From NCBI RefSeq assembly GCF_021398735.1, contig NZ_CP090349.1, forward strand, positions 502,501-566,500: 64,000 bases of DNA, read 5' to 3'. This stretch comes from Methylobacterium oryzae. Lineage in GTDB: Bacteria > Pseudomonadota > Alphaproteobacteria > Rhizobiales > Beijerinckiaceae. A model generated the notes under the pieces. It was not told the origin of the DNA and searched no databases. It was given only the letters and a program-made list of their open reading frames with translations. Position 1 is the stretch's first letter. Each line of letters begins with the position of its first letter. Both the position numbers and the translations under genes were made by a program. Below, in pieces: positions 51,214-59,028 of the stretch.

Positions 51214-51597
51214 ATGACCCGACTTCGCGCCGCACGGCTCGCGCCCGCCCTGATCCTGACCGCCTGCACGACCGTCTGCGCCGCGACGGGAGCCTCCGCG
51301 GCCAACCGGTTCGACGGGTCATGGTCGGTCATCGCCACCGCGGAGAGCGGGAGCTGCACGGGGCCCTACAGCTATCCCATCGTGATCCGGGACGGGACCG
51401 TGGACGACGTCGGCGGCAACGGCGTCGACGCCTCCGGCCGGGCAGGGCCGGACGGCCGGATCACCGGCACGATCCGCAAGGGGCTGGCCAGCGTCTCGGT
51501 CACGGGCCGCCTGCGCGGGTCCGCCGGGACCGGCCGCTGGACGCTGTCCGGGCTCGGTGCCTGCGCGGGGCGCTGGACGGCCCGCCGCACCGGCTAG
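51214..51597 (+). CDS. Small exported protein, unknown function
   Basis: 127 residues with GAGGAGACG directly before the ATG. The signal peptide is ALILTACTTVCAATGASAAN. The mature chain reads NRFDGSWSVIATAESGSCTG, then IRDGTVDDVGGNGVDASG and TGRLRGSAGTGRWTLSG, a beta-sandwich-like pattern seen in many short alphaproteobacterial secreted proteins. It has two or three Cys. No function can be given. Confidence 0.78.
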   Translation: MTRLRAARLAPALILTACTTVCAATGASAANRFDGSWSVIATAESGSCTGPYSYPIVIRDGTVDDVGGNGVDASGRAGPDGRITGTIRKGLASVSVTGRLRGSAGTGRWTLSGLGACAGRWTARRTG

Positions 51598-51650
51598 GGA
51601 GAGCGGGCGGTCGGCCTCTTTCCGGCCCCTTTCCGGCCGAGGCGCGGCGG

Positions 51651-52979
51651 TCACACGGTCAGGACGGCCCAGCCGTGGGCCGGAAGGGTCACGCGGGCGC
51701 CGGTGCTGCCGGCCTCGGCGAGATCGCCGGTGCCGGCCTCGATCGCCCGGGCTTCCGGCACCGGCAGCGTCGCGTCCGCGTCGGCGAGGTTCAGGGCCGT
51801 CAGCACCCGCGCGCTCCCGTCGCCCAGCGCGAGCACGATCTGCGCGTTGGCGAGGTGCAGCGCCCGCGCCCGCGCGCGGTGGAGTCCGGCGTGGCGCCGC
51901 CGGAGGGCGATCAGGTCCCGGTGCAGCCGGTAGATCGGCCAGCCGTAGGGAGCGAGATCCGCGGGCGTCGGCGGGAAGGCCGGCCGGATAGCGTCGTCGC
52001 CGCCGACCCGCTCCTCCTTCACGCCGCGGAAGGCCTGCTCGTCGCCGGCATAGATCGAGGGCGTCCCGCCGCAGGTCAGCAGGATCGCCAGCGCGTGCGG
52101 CAGGTGCCGCTCGTCGGTGAGCCGGCTCGCGATGCGCGTCACGTCGTGGTTGCCCACGAAGGTCAGGGGCGCGAACCTGTCGAGAAGGCCGTTGTGCCGG
52201 TCCAGGGCGTGGGCCAGCTCGAACAGGTTGCGATCGTTGAGGGCGCTCCAGATCGCCTTCCAGAGCTCGTACTGGGTCACCGAATCCATGCCGGTGTCCT
52301 GCACGATGCGGGCGTAGTCGCCGTGGATCACCTCGCCGACGATGTAGGCCTCCGGATGCGCGAGGCGGACCTGCCGCAGCACGCGCGCCCAGAAGCGCGG
52401 CGGCACCGCGTAGGCCGCGTCCAGCCGCCAGCCGTCGGCGCCCCGGGCGAGCCAGTGGCCCATGACGGCGGCGACGTGGTCAGCGACGCGCGGGTCGTCG
52501 TGGTTGAGCGTGACGAGCTGCCGGTGTCCCTCGAAGCAGGCGTAGTCCGGCTCGATGCCCGGGCCGGAGCCCCGCGGCCAGGACAGCCGGAACCAGCCGG
52601 CCCGCTCGGATTCGGGCCCGTGCCGCAGGACGTCCTGGAAGGCCGGGTGCGCCCGCCCGACATGGTTGAACACGCCGTCGAGCAGGACGCGGAGGCCGCG
52701 GGCCCGGGCCGCCGCGACCAGGGCGTCGAAATCGGCCTCGTCGCCGAGGCGCGGGTCGATGCGGAAATGGTCGATCGTGTCGTAGCCGTGCGTGGAGGCC
52801 GCGAAGATCGGCCCGAGCGCCAGCCCGGACGCGCCGAGCTCGACCGCGTAGTCGAGCCAGCCGTGCAGGTGGGCGAGGCGGTGCGTGACCGGTGCGGCCG
52901 GATCGGCTTCGTCGGGGGCTCCGACGAAGCCGAGGGGAAAGACCTGCCACCAGACTGCCTGTTCGATCCAGGACGCCAC
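51651..52979 (-). CDS. GH13 alpha-amylase-family enzyme
   Basis: 442 residues from a GTG at 52979 preceded by GGAGGAGG; the longer open frame upstream has no family similarity. The GH13 catalytic residues are Asp187 (GWRLDAAY), Glu216 (YIVGEVIHG) and Asp279 (FVGNHDVTRI), with DGVFNHVG as the first conserved region. There is no signal peptide, so it acts in the cytosol on alpha-glucans or malto-oligosaccharides. The N-terminal WWQVFPLGFVGAP form resembles intracellular maltogenic/neopullulanase-like members. The gene stands alone. Confidence 0.9.
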   Translation of the reverse strand: MASWIEQAVWWQVFPLGFVGAPDEADPAAPVTHRLAHLHGWLDYAVELGASGLALGPIFAASTHGYDTIDHFRIDPRLGDEADFDALVAAARARGLRVLLDGVFNHVGRAHPAFQDVLRHGPESERAGWFRLSWPRGSGPGIEPDYACFEGHRQLVTLNHDDPRVADHVAAVMGHWLARGADGWRLDAAYAVPPRFWARVLRQVRLAHPEAYIVGEVIHGDYARIVQDTGMDSVTQYELWKAIWSALNDRNLFELAHALDRHNGLLDRFAPLTFVGNHDVTRIASRLTDERHLPHALAILLTCGGTPSIYAGDEQAFRGVKEERVGGDDAIRPAFPPTPADLAPYGWPIYRLHRDLIALRRRHAGLHRARARALHLANAQIVLALGDGSARVLTALNLADADATLPVPEARAIEAGTGDLAEAGSTGARVTLPAHGWAVLTV

Positions 52980-53249
52980 GCGACCTCCTCCGTCTCCGAT
53001 CGGGACCGAACCCTGCCGCGCCGCGATGGTTGCAGGCTCGCCGCCGGCCCGGACGCGGCCTCGGCTCGCGGCGGGGGATCCCCGGGCAGCCCGGACCAAG
53101 ATCTGGGGCGGGGCGCGGTCACGGGTCGGGATGTGGGATCGGGCAGGTGGCGCGGGGCGGGAAGAGATCTCCGCGGACCGGCGCTAAGTCCCGGCCGCGC
53201 CAGCGCTATCGCTGCGGAACCGGGACGCTGTCTTGTCACCAGGAAAGCC

Positions 53250-53325
<76 letters not shown>

Positions 53326-53448
53326 GTCGAGGCGCCGGCCTTGTAGGCGCGGGCGGCTCAGCCTGTCAATTCCCTGTTTCAACGTCGCCCGCCGCGCGCC
53401 GCTCCGGCGCTGGGGTGCGGGCGGCCCGAAGGATACGCGCGGACCCGC

Positions 53449-53751
53449 ATGAACGCCCTGATCTGGCTCTTCGACACGGTCGTCCAGCTTTTCATCTACG
53501 TCCTCATCGCAAGCGCGGTTCTCAGCTGGCTCGTCGCGTTCAACGTGGTGAACGTGCGCAACCCGATCGTCGCGCAGATCGGCGAGGTGCTCTACCGGCT
53601 GACCGAGCCGGTGCTGCGGCCGATCCGCAACCTGCTGCCCAATCTCGGGGGCGTCGACATCTCGCCGATCATCCTCATCTTGCTGCTGCTGTTCATCAGC
53701 CGTCTGCTGCATGAATACGCCGTGCCCGCAGCTTACGTTTACACGCAGTAG
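53449..53751 (+). CDS. yggT: YggT-family membrane protein
   Basis: 100 residues, two hydrophobic regions (VVQLFIYVLIASAVLSWLVA and PIILILLLLFISRLLHEYA), and the conserved YRLTEPVLRPIRNLLPNLGG signature of YggT. The family is found throughout bacteria and linked to cell-envelope or division-site functions without a fixed biochemical role. GAAGGA precedes the ATG. It lies 12 bases before the MaoC-type gene, so the two may be co-transcribed. Confidence 0.92.
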   Translation: MNALIWLFDTVVQLFIYVLIASAVLSWLVAFNVVNVRNPIVAQIGEVLYRLTEPVLRPIRNLLPNLGGVDISPIILILLLLFISRLLHEYAVPAAYVYTQ

Positions 53752-53763
53752 GGTCGAACGCCC

Positions 53764-54807
53764 GTGAAGACGAATCCTGGCCGCTTCTTCGAGGATTTCC
53801 GCCTCGGCGAGACCATCCGCCACGCCACCCCGCGCACCGTGACGGTGGGCGACGTGGCGCTGTACACGGGCCTCTACGGGCCGCGCTTCGCCGTGCAGTC
53901 GTCGGACGCCTTCGCCCGGGCCATCGGCTACCCGAAGAGCCCGCTCGACGACCTGCTCACCTTCCACATGGTGTTCGGCAAGACCGTCCCGGACGTCTCC
54001 CTCAACGCGCTGGCCAATCTCGGCTACGCCGAGGGCGGGTTCCGGCGGCCGGTCTACCCGGGCGAGACGCTCTCCACCGTGTCGGAGGTGATCGGCCTCA
54101 AGGAGAGCTCGAACCGGCAGACCGGCGTGGTCTACGTCCGCTCGGTGGGCTCCGACGAGCGCGGCGAGACCGTGCTGAGCTATTGCCGCTGGGTGCTCGT
54201 GCGCAAGCGCGACCCCGAGGCGGCGATCGCCGAGGAGCACGTGCCGAGCCTCGCCAAGGTGGTCGACCCGCAGGACCTCGCGGGCGCGCTGCCGAAGCTC
54301 TCGGCCGCCGCCTACGATACCGACCTCGCCGGCAGCCCGCACCGCTTCGCGGATTACACGGTGGGTGAGAAGATCGACCACGTCGACGGCATGACCGTCG
54401 AGGAGGCCGAGCACCAGATCGCCACGCGCCTGTTCCAGAACACCGCCAAGGTGCATTTCGACGGGCTGGCCGCCAAGGACACCCGCTTCGGCCGGCGCCT
54501 GATCTACGGCGGCCACGTGATCTCGCTGGCGCGGGCGCTGAGCTTCAACGGGCTCGGCAACGCCTTCGCCCTCGCGGGCATCAACGCCGGCCGCCACGTG
54601 GCGCCGCTCTTCGCCGGCGACACGGTCTATGCCTGGAGCGAGGTGCTGGCGACCGCCGATGTCGGCCGCGACGATGTCGGGCTCCTGCGCCTGCGGACGG
54701 TCGCCACCAAGAACCAGCCCTGCGGCGCCTTCCCGGACCGCGCCGGCGACGGCTACGACCCGGCGGTGATCCTCGACCTCGACTACTGGGCGTTCGTGCC
54801 GAAATAG
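53764..54807 (+). CDS. Mesaconyl-CoA hydratase (double MaoC/hotdog)
   Basis: 347 residues from a GTG start. Two hotdog halves are seen: GRFFEDFRLGETIRHATPRT with YTGLYGPRFAVQSSDAFAR, and a second starting HRFADYTVGEKIDHVDGMTV with RRLIYGGHVISLARALSFNG. Size and motifs match mesaconyl-CoA hydratase (mch in Rhodobacter) of the ethylmalonyl-CoA pathway, which hydrates mesaconyl-CoA to beta-methylmalyl-CoA for glyoxylate regeneration. This pathway is needed for C1 and C2 growth in methylotrophs lacking isocitrate lyase. Confidence 0.9.
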   Translation: MKTNPGRFFEDFRLGETIRHATPRTVTVGDVALYTGLYGPRFAVQSSDAFARAIGYPKSPLDDLLTFHMVFGKTVPDVSLNALANLGYAEGGFRRPVYPGETLSTVSEVIGLKESSNRQTGVVYVRSVGSDERGETVLSYCRWVLVRKRDPEAAIAEEHVPSLAKVVDPQDLAGALPKLSAAAYDTDLAGSPHRFADYTVGEKIDHVDGMTVEEAEHQIATRLFQNTAKVHFDGLAAKDTRFGRRLIYGGHVISLARALSFNGLGNAFALAGINAGRHVAPLFAGDTVYAWSEVLATADVGRDDVGLLRLRTVATKNQPCGAFPDRAGDGYDPAVILDLDYWAFVPK

Positions 54808-54857
54808 GCGGCCGCGCCCCGGACGGCACCGCTCGGCGAGGCCGGCGGGGGCGCGCC

Positions 54858-55490
54858 TCAGCGGATCCCGCCGCCGACCACGCCCGCCTCGACCGCCAGC
54901 GACAGGCGGTCCGTGACCGCCCACTCGACGCCCACGCCGGCCACCGGCCGGACCGCGATGTCCTGGCGCGCGAACGGCAGCGACCCCGGGGTCGGCCCGA
55001 CGCGCAGCGTCTGGTGCAGGGCCAGGGCGCCGGTCTTGGCGTAGACCAGCACGTCCGGCGCGACGAGGGTGCCGACCTTCACCTCCAGGGATCCGGCGAA
55101 GTCGTTGGAATAGGCGAGCCGCCCGTAGCCCGGCGTGAGGTTGCCGCCGAGGCCGGCGAGATAGTCGAACCCGCCGCTGATGCCGTAGAGGATCGGGCCC
55201 TCCTGCCACATCCGGCCGCCCTCGAACCCGATGGTCGGTCCCGAATAGCTGCCGAGATGCCGGGACGTGCTGACCGCGTAGCCGGTCGACAGGCGGGCGT
55301 AGGAGCCGGTCCAGCGGCCGTACGCGTCCTCGGGCATCTGCGGCCACGCGAAGGAGGGCAGCGGCGCGAAGCCGATGGACGGCCAGAACAGCGCCTGGGC
55401 GGCGGCGGGACCGGCCGGGAGCCAGCAGGCCCCGAGCACGAGGCCGGCCGCGAGGCGGCGGAACGGACGGGAATCGGCGCGTCTGCTCAT
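54858..55490 (-). CDS. Outer-membrane beta-barrel protein
   Basis: 210 residues with a signal peptide (LAAGLVLGACWLPAGPAAAQ). Alternating strands follow: RWTGSYARLSTGYAVSTSRH, SYSGPTIGFEGGRMWQ, LYGISGGFDYLAG, AGSLEVKVGTLVAPDVLVYA, VRPVAGVGVEWAVTDRLSLA. This is the Omp25/opacity-like eight-stranded barrel common in Hyphomicrobiales, although the last strand lacks a typical terminal Phe. AGGATGG precedes the ATG. The function is unknown. Confidence 0.82.
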   Translation of the reverse strand: MSRRADSRPFRRLAAGLVLGACWLPAGPAAAQALFWPSIGFAPLPSFAWPQMPEDAYGRWTGSYARLSTGYAVSTSRHLGSYSGPTIGFEGGRMWQEGPILYGISGGFDYLAGLGGNLTPGYGRLAYSNDFAGSLEVKVGTLVAPDVLVYAKTGALALHQTLRVGPTPGSLPFARQDIAVRPVAGVGVEWAVTDRLSLAVEAGVVGGGIR

Positions 55491-55583
55491 GCCGCCATCC
55501 TACCCGAAGGCACCGGATCGCGACAGGCTTGGCCGTGGCCGCCCGCGGGATCGTGCGCGCCCCGCCCGCCGCTGACCGGGCGC

Positions 55584-56132
55584 TCAGATTTTTCCGTCGA
55601 GGCCCATCTGGTAGTACTTGTGGGTGATCTTGTCCTGGTTCTCGAGGAGCCAGTCGATCGAGGGCTCGTTGGTCATGGCCTTGCGGATCGCCTCGGTCAT
55701 GCCCCGGCGCTGGATGTCGAACAGCGCCTTGTGGTCGACGTGCTGGGCCTCGATGACGCCGGGGCTGAGCCAGACCGAGCAGATGATGCCGAGGTCGTTG
55801 GCCTTGTGCTTGGGGATGTAGCCGGCGCGCACGGCGTCCAGCACGCCGTTGGCGATGGCGAACTGGACGGTGCCCATCAGGATCGAGGTGTACTTGCTCT
55901 CGGTGACACTGACCTTGGACACGCACAGGGTGACCGGGCGGACCATGATGTCGGTGTTGAGCAGGGCGAAGACGCGGCTGTGGCCGACGACCTGATCGCC
56001 GGTCAGCGTGGCCAGGGCGGTGCCGACCGGCCCGTCGAGCTCGCCGATGATGACCTCGGGCTCGGAGGCGGTGTTGGGCGGCCCGCCCGCGACCAGGGCC
56101 TCGCCGGCCCGCAGGATGATGCGCTCGTTCAT
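55584..56132 (-). CDS. Formaldehyde-activating enzyme (Fae) homologue lacking the usual His
   Basis: 182 residues with GAGGGACAGC upstream. The Fae fold is recognised from RAGEALVAGG, VIIGELDGPVGTALATLTGD, VGHSRVFALLNTDIMVRPVT and VSKVSV. Classical Fae (about 170 residues) catalyses condensation of formaldehyde with tetrahydromethanopterin using a His in AHIDLIIG; the aligned stretch here reads SEPEVIIG, with Glu in place of that His. It therefore resembles the Fae2-type paralogues of Methylobacterium, whose role differs from or is secondary to Fae. The gene stands alone on the minus strand. Confidence 0.85.
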   Translation of the reverse strand: MNERIILRAGEALVAGGPPNTASEPEVIIGELDGPVGTALATLTGDQVVGHSRVFALLNTDIMVRPVTLCVSKVSVTESKYTSILMGTVQFAIANGVLDAVRAGYIPKHKANDLGIICSVWLSPGVIEAQHVDHKALFDIQRRGMTEAIRKAMTNEPSIDWLLENQDKITHKYYQMGLDGKI

Positions 56133-56300
56133 GCTGTCCCTCGTGGCGGTCGGGCGATCCGGCTCTGCCCGACGGCGCGGCTCCTAACACCGGCCCGCCG
56201 CGCCTGTCGACGCGGGCGGGCGCACGCCACCGGCTGCGGCTCCGCGGCGCGGGAGGAGGGGGCGGCCGGAGGGGGGCGGCCGTCGCGGCCGCCCGCCCGG

Positions 56301-56864
56301 TCAGTCGCGCACGATGACCTTGGTGCCGACGCGGACCCGGTCGTAGAGGTCGGTCACGTCCTTGTTGGTCATGCGGATGCAGCCGGACGAGACCGCCGCG
56401 CCCATCGTCTCGGGCTCGTTCGAGCCGTGGATGCGGTAGAGCGACGAGCCGAGATAGAGGGCGCGGGCGCCCAGCGGGTTGTCCTGGCCGCCGGCCATGT
56501 ACCGCGGCAGGTCGGGGCGGCGGGCCAGCATCTGCTGCGGCGGGCGCCAGTCCGGCCACTCCTTCTTCATGGTGACGGTCTTGGTGCCGGACCACGAGAA
56601 GCCCTGCCGCCCGACGCCCACGCCGTAGCGGACCGCCGCGCCGCCGCCGAGCACGTAGTAGAGTCGGCGCTGGCGGGTCGAGACCACGATGGTGCCGGGC
56701 TTCTCCTTGCCGGTCCACGCCACCGTCTCGCGCGGGATCGCCTGGCTGCGGAAGATGTTGAGGAAGTCCGCGATCGGACCCCTGTCCAGCGGGTTGGCGG
56801 CCGCCGCCGGGGCGCTCCCGAGCAGCAGGCCCGCGAGCCCGAGTAGCGCGATCCGTCTCGCCAT
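56301..56864 (-). CDS. L,D-transpeptidase (YkuD family)
   Basis: 187 residues from ATG 56864 with GGAGGACGG upstream. The signal peptide is LGLAGLLLGSAPAAAA. The catalytic domain has GTIVVSTRQRRLYYVLGGG at its start and the active-site motif HGSNEPETMG..SSGCIRM, with His146, Ser160 and Cys162. These enzymes form 3-3 peptidoglycan cross-links or anchor proteins to the wall in Hyphomicrobiales. An array of 10-bp direct repeats lies just upstream of the start. Confidence 0.93.
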   Translation of the reverse strand: MARRIALLGLAGLLLGSAPAAAANPLDRGPIADFLNIFRSQAIPRETVAWTGKEKPGTIVVSTRQRRLYYVLGGGAAVRYGVGVGRQGFSWSGTKTVTMKKEWPDWRPPQQMLARRPDLPRYMAGGQDNPLGARALYLGSSLYRIHGSNEPETMGAAVSSGCIRMTNKDVTDLYDRVRVGTKVIVRD

Positions 56865-56900
56865 GGTCTTCCGTCCTCCGTTCGTCGCGGCGCGGGGACT

Positions 56901-56960
56901 CGCGGGTCTTCGCGGGTCTTCGCGGGTCTTCGCGGATCTCGGCGGGTCTTCGCAGATCTC
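56901..56960. repeat. Six tandem 10-bp repeats upstream of the L,D-transpeptidase
   Basis: Units read CGCGGGTCTT three times, then CGCGGATCTC, GGCGGGTCTT and CGCAGATCTC. A weaker unit, CGCGGGGACT, precedes them. The array begins 36 bases upstream of the ATG at 56864, with a period of about one DNA turn. Confidence 0.92.
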
Positions 56961-57144
56961 GGCCAAGCCCGCGCGGAACCCCTGCGCGCATGGGGCGAGC
57001 CGGCCCGGACTTCACGGCAAGGTTGAGGCCGGGCCGCCGGTATGGCCACTTCCGGGCGCAGCTGTGTGCTGCGCGCAACACTGGGCGGGTGGCGCGACGC
57101 CGTGGGTGATTGCGCGCGGCGACCGCCGTGCTTATCTCAGACTC

Positions 57145-57573
57145 GTGATCCGATCCGCCGCTCTCCTGACCCGCCGCGCCGCGGGCCTGCCGGACCGCCT
57201 CGCCCGGGGCCTCGCCGCGCTGGCGCTGCTCGTGCTCGCGACGGCCGCGCTGGTGGCTGCGCCCGCGCGGGCCGAGGCCGCGCGCCCGGAGGGCCCGGCC
57301 TGCGCCATCGCGAGCCCGCGCCTGACGATCCTGTCCGGCACGCCGGACGCGCAGCCCGAGGCTAAGCGGTCCGAGGCCAAGCGTTCGGTCTTCGGCCGCA
57401 CCGATCTCTGCGCCGCCGACAGCGAGATCCTCACCGAACTGGGGCTGCCGCGCCCGCCGGTCGACGCGCCGCGCCCCCGTCACACTGTCAACGCATCGTT
57501 CGACTACAGGTCCGACAGCGTACCGGCCTCCGCGCCGGACGGTTCGCCGCACCGGCCTCCACGCCGGGCCTGA
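57145..57573 (+). CDS. Exported hypothetical protein (uncertain)
   Basis: 142 residues from a GTG at 57145 without a strong ribosome site. A signal-peptide-like segment (LAALALLVLATAALVAAPARA) with an AxA cut site is the best support. The mature part has two Cys and a short internal duplication (EAKRSEAKRS), and ends in a Pro/Arg-rich tail. No family similarity is recognised. In this GC-rich DNA many frames stay open, so the call is tentative. Confidence 0.45.
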   Translation: MIRSAALLTRRAAGLPDRLARGLAALALLVLATAALVAAPARAEAARPEGPACAIASPRLTILSGTPDAQPEAKRSEAKRSVFGRTDLCAADSEILTELGLPRPPVDAPRPRHTVNASFDYRSDSVPASAPDGSPHRPPRRA

Positions 57574-57729
57574 CGCGCGCGCCGGTCTCGCGGCCGGCAT
57601 GATGGCGCGCCCGTCCTGATCTTCGTCCGACCGGCCTCGTGACCGGTCCCGGGATCTGACTCGACGATGCGCGGGCCCACGCTCCGCGCCAGCCTCAGCA
57701 GACGCATGCTTTCAGGAGCGTCGGTAATC

Positions 57730-59010
57730 GTGACCCGCACTTTGTCCGCCAGAATCCCGTCGTCGTTCCGCGCCTCGGCCCGCGCGACCGCCCTCCTGCC
57801 CGCGGCCCTGCTCCTGCTGGGTGTCGCCGCCTGCAACCCGAAGCAGGTCGCCGCGCCGGCCCCGCCGGTGCCGGAGGTCGGGTTCGTCAAGGTGGAGCCC
57901 CAGGCGATCCCCTACCTGCGCGACCTGCCGGGCCGCGTCGCGCCGATGCGCATCGCCGAGGTCCGCTCCCGGGTCTCCGGGCTCGTGGTCAAGCGGCTCT
58001 TCGAGCAGGGCAGCCAGGTCAAGGAGGGCGACATCCTCTACAAGATCGACCCGGCACCCTACGAGGTCGAGCTCGCCAGCGCCGAGGCGGCCCTCGCCCG
58101 CCAGGAGGCCGCCCTGGTGCTCGCCCGCCAGCAGGCCGACCGGCTCGAGCAGCTGCTCTCCCGCGCCACCGCGAGCCAGGCGCAGTACGACGCCGCCTTC
58201 GCGGCCAAGAAGCAGGCGGAGGCCGAGGTGGCCGGCGCCAAGGCGACCCGCGACCGCGCGCAGCTCAACCTCGGCTGGACCGACGTGCGCGCGCCGATCA
58301 CCGGCCGCATCGGCCGGGCGCTGCTCACCGAGGGCACGCTGATCGAGCCGGGCTCTACGGGCGCGCTCGCCACGATCCAGCAGCTCGACCCGATCTACGT
58401 CGACATCACCCAGTCGGTCGGCGAGCTGAACCGCCTGCGCCGGGACCTCGCGAGCGGCGAGCTGGCGCGGCTGGAGGACAACACCGCCAACGTCCACCTG
58501 ATCATGGATGACGGCTCCCTCTACCCGCTGGCGGGCCGGCTGCTGTTCTCGGACGTCACCGCCGACCCGAGCACCGGCCAGGTGACGCTGCGGGTGCAGT
58601 TCCCGAACCCGCACGACGAGCTGTTCCCCGGCATGTACGTGCGGGCGCGGATCAAGCAGGGCATCGATTCCGACGCGATCGCGGTGCCGCAGCAGGCGAT
58701 CCAGCGCACCGACGACGGCCGCGCCGAGGTCTGGATCGTGCGCGCCGACGAGACCGTGATGCGCCAGCCCGTCGAGGTCGGGCCGGTGGTCGGGCAGAAC
58801 TGGCTGATCCGCTCGGGCCTCAAGGCCGGCGAGCGCGTCATCATCGACGGCTTCCAGAAGATCACCGTCGGCGCCAAGGTGAAGCCCCTCGACCAGACCC
58901 CGGTCCACGGCGAGACCGGACCGAAGCACGACACCGACGAGGCGCCCGACGTGCCGGGCGACAAGGCGGAGGTCACCCCGCGGGCCGCCGCCGTCCAGCA
59001 GCGCCACTGA
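57730..59010 (+). CDS. RND efflux periplasmic adaptor (AcrA/MexA family)
   Basis: 426 residues from a GTG at 57730, chosen because AGGAG lies 11 bases upstream; ATGs at 57667 and 57706 are alternatives. A lipoprotein signal with lipobox LLGVAACNP is followed by the adaptor pattern: RDLPGRVAPMRIAEVRSRVS, KEGDILYKIDPAPYEVELAS, a coiled-coil hairpin and LNLGWTDVRAPITGRIGRAL. The C-terminal tail is long and charged. It is 18 bases upstream of its pump gene. No outer-membrane channel gene follows in the window. Confidence 0.93.
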   Translation: MTRTLSARIPSSFRASARATALLPAALLLLGVAACNPKQVAAPAPPVPEVGFVKVEPQAIPYLRDLPGRVAPMRIAEVRSRVSGLVVKRLFEQGSQVKEGDILYKIDPAPYEVELASAEAALARQEAALVLARQQADRLEQLLSRATASQAQYDAAFAAKKQAEAEVAGAKATRDRAQLNLGWTDVRAPITGRIGRALLTEGTLIEPGSTGALATIQQLDPIYVDITQSVGELNRLRRDLASGELARLEDNTANVHLIMDDGSLYPLAGRLLFSDVTADPSTGQVTLRVQFPNPHDELFPGMYVRARIKQGIDSDAIAVPQQAIQRTDDGRAEVWIVRADETVMRQPVEVGPVVGQNWLIRSGLKAGERVIIDGFQKITVGAKVKPLDQTPVHGETGPKHDTDEAPDVPGDKAEVTPRAAAVQQRH

Positions 59011-59028
59011 GTCCGGGAGAGCCCGATC

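Noticed and set aside
56901..56960. CRISPR array
   Set aside because: Units are 10 bp and directly adjacent, without spacers, and there are no cas genes.
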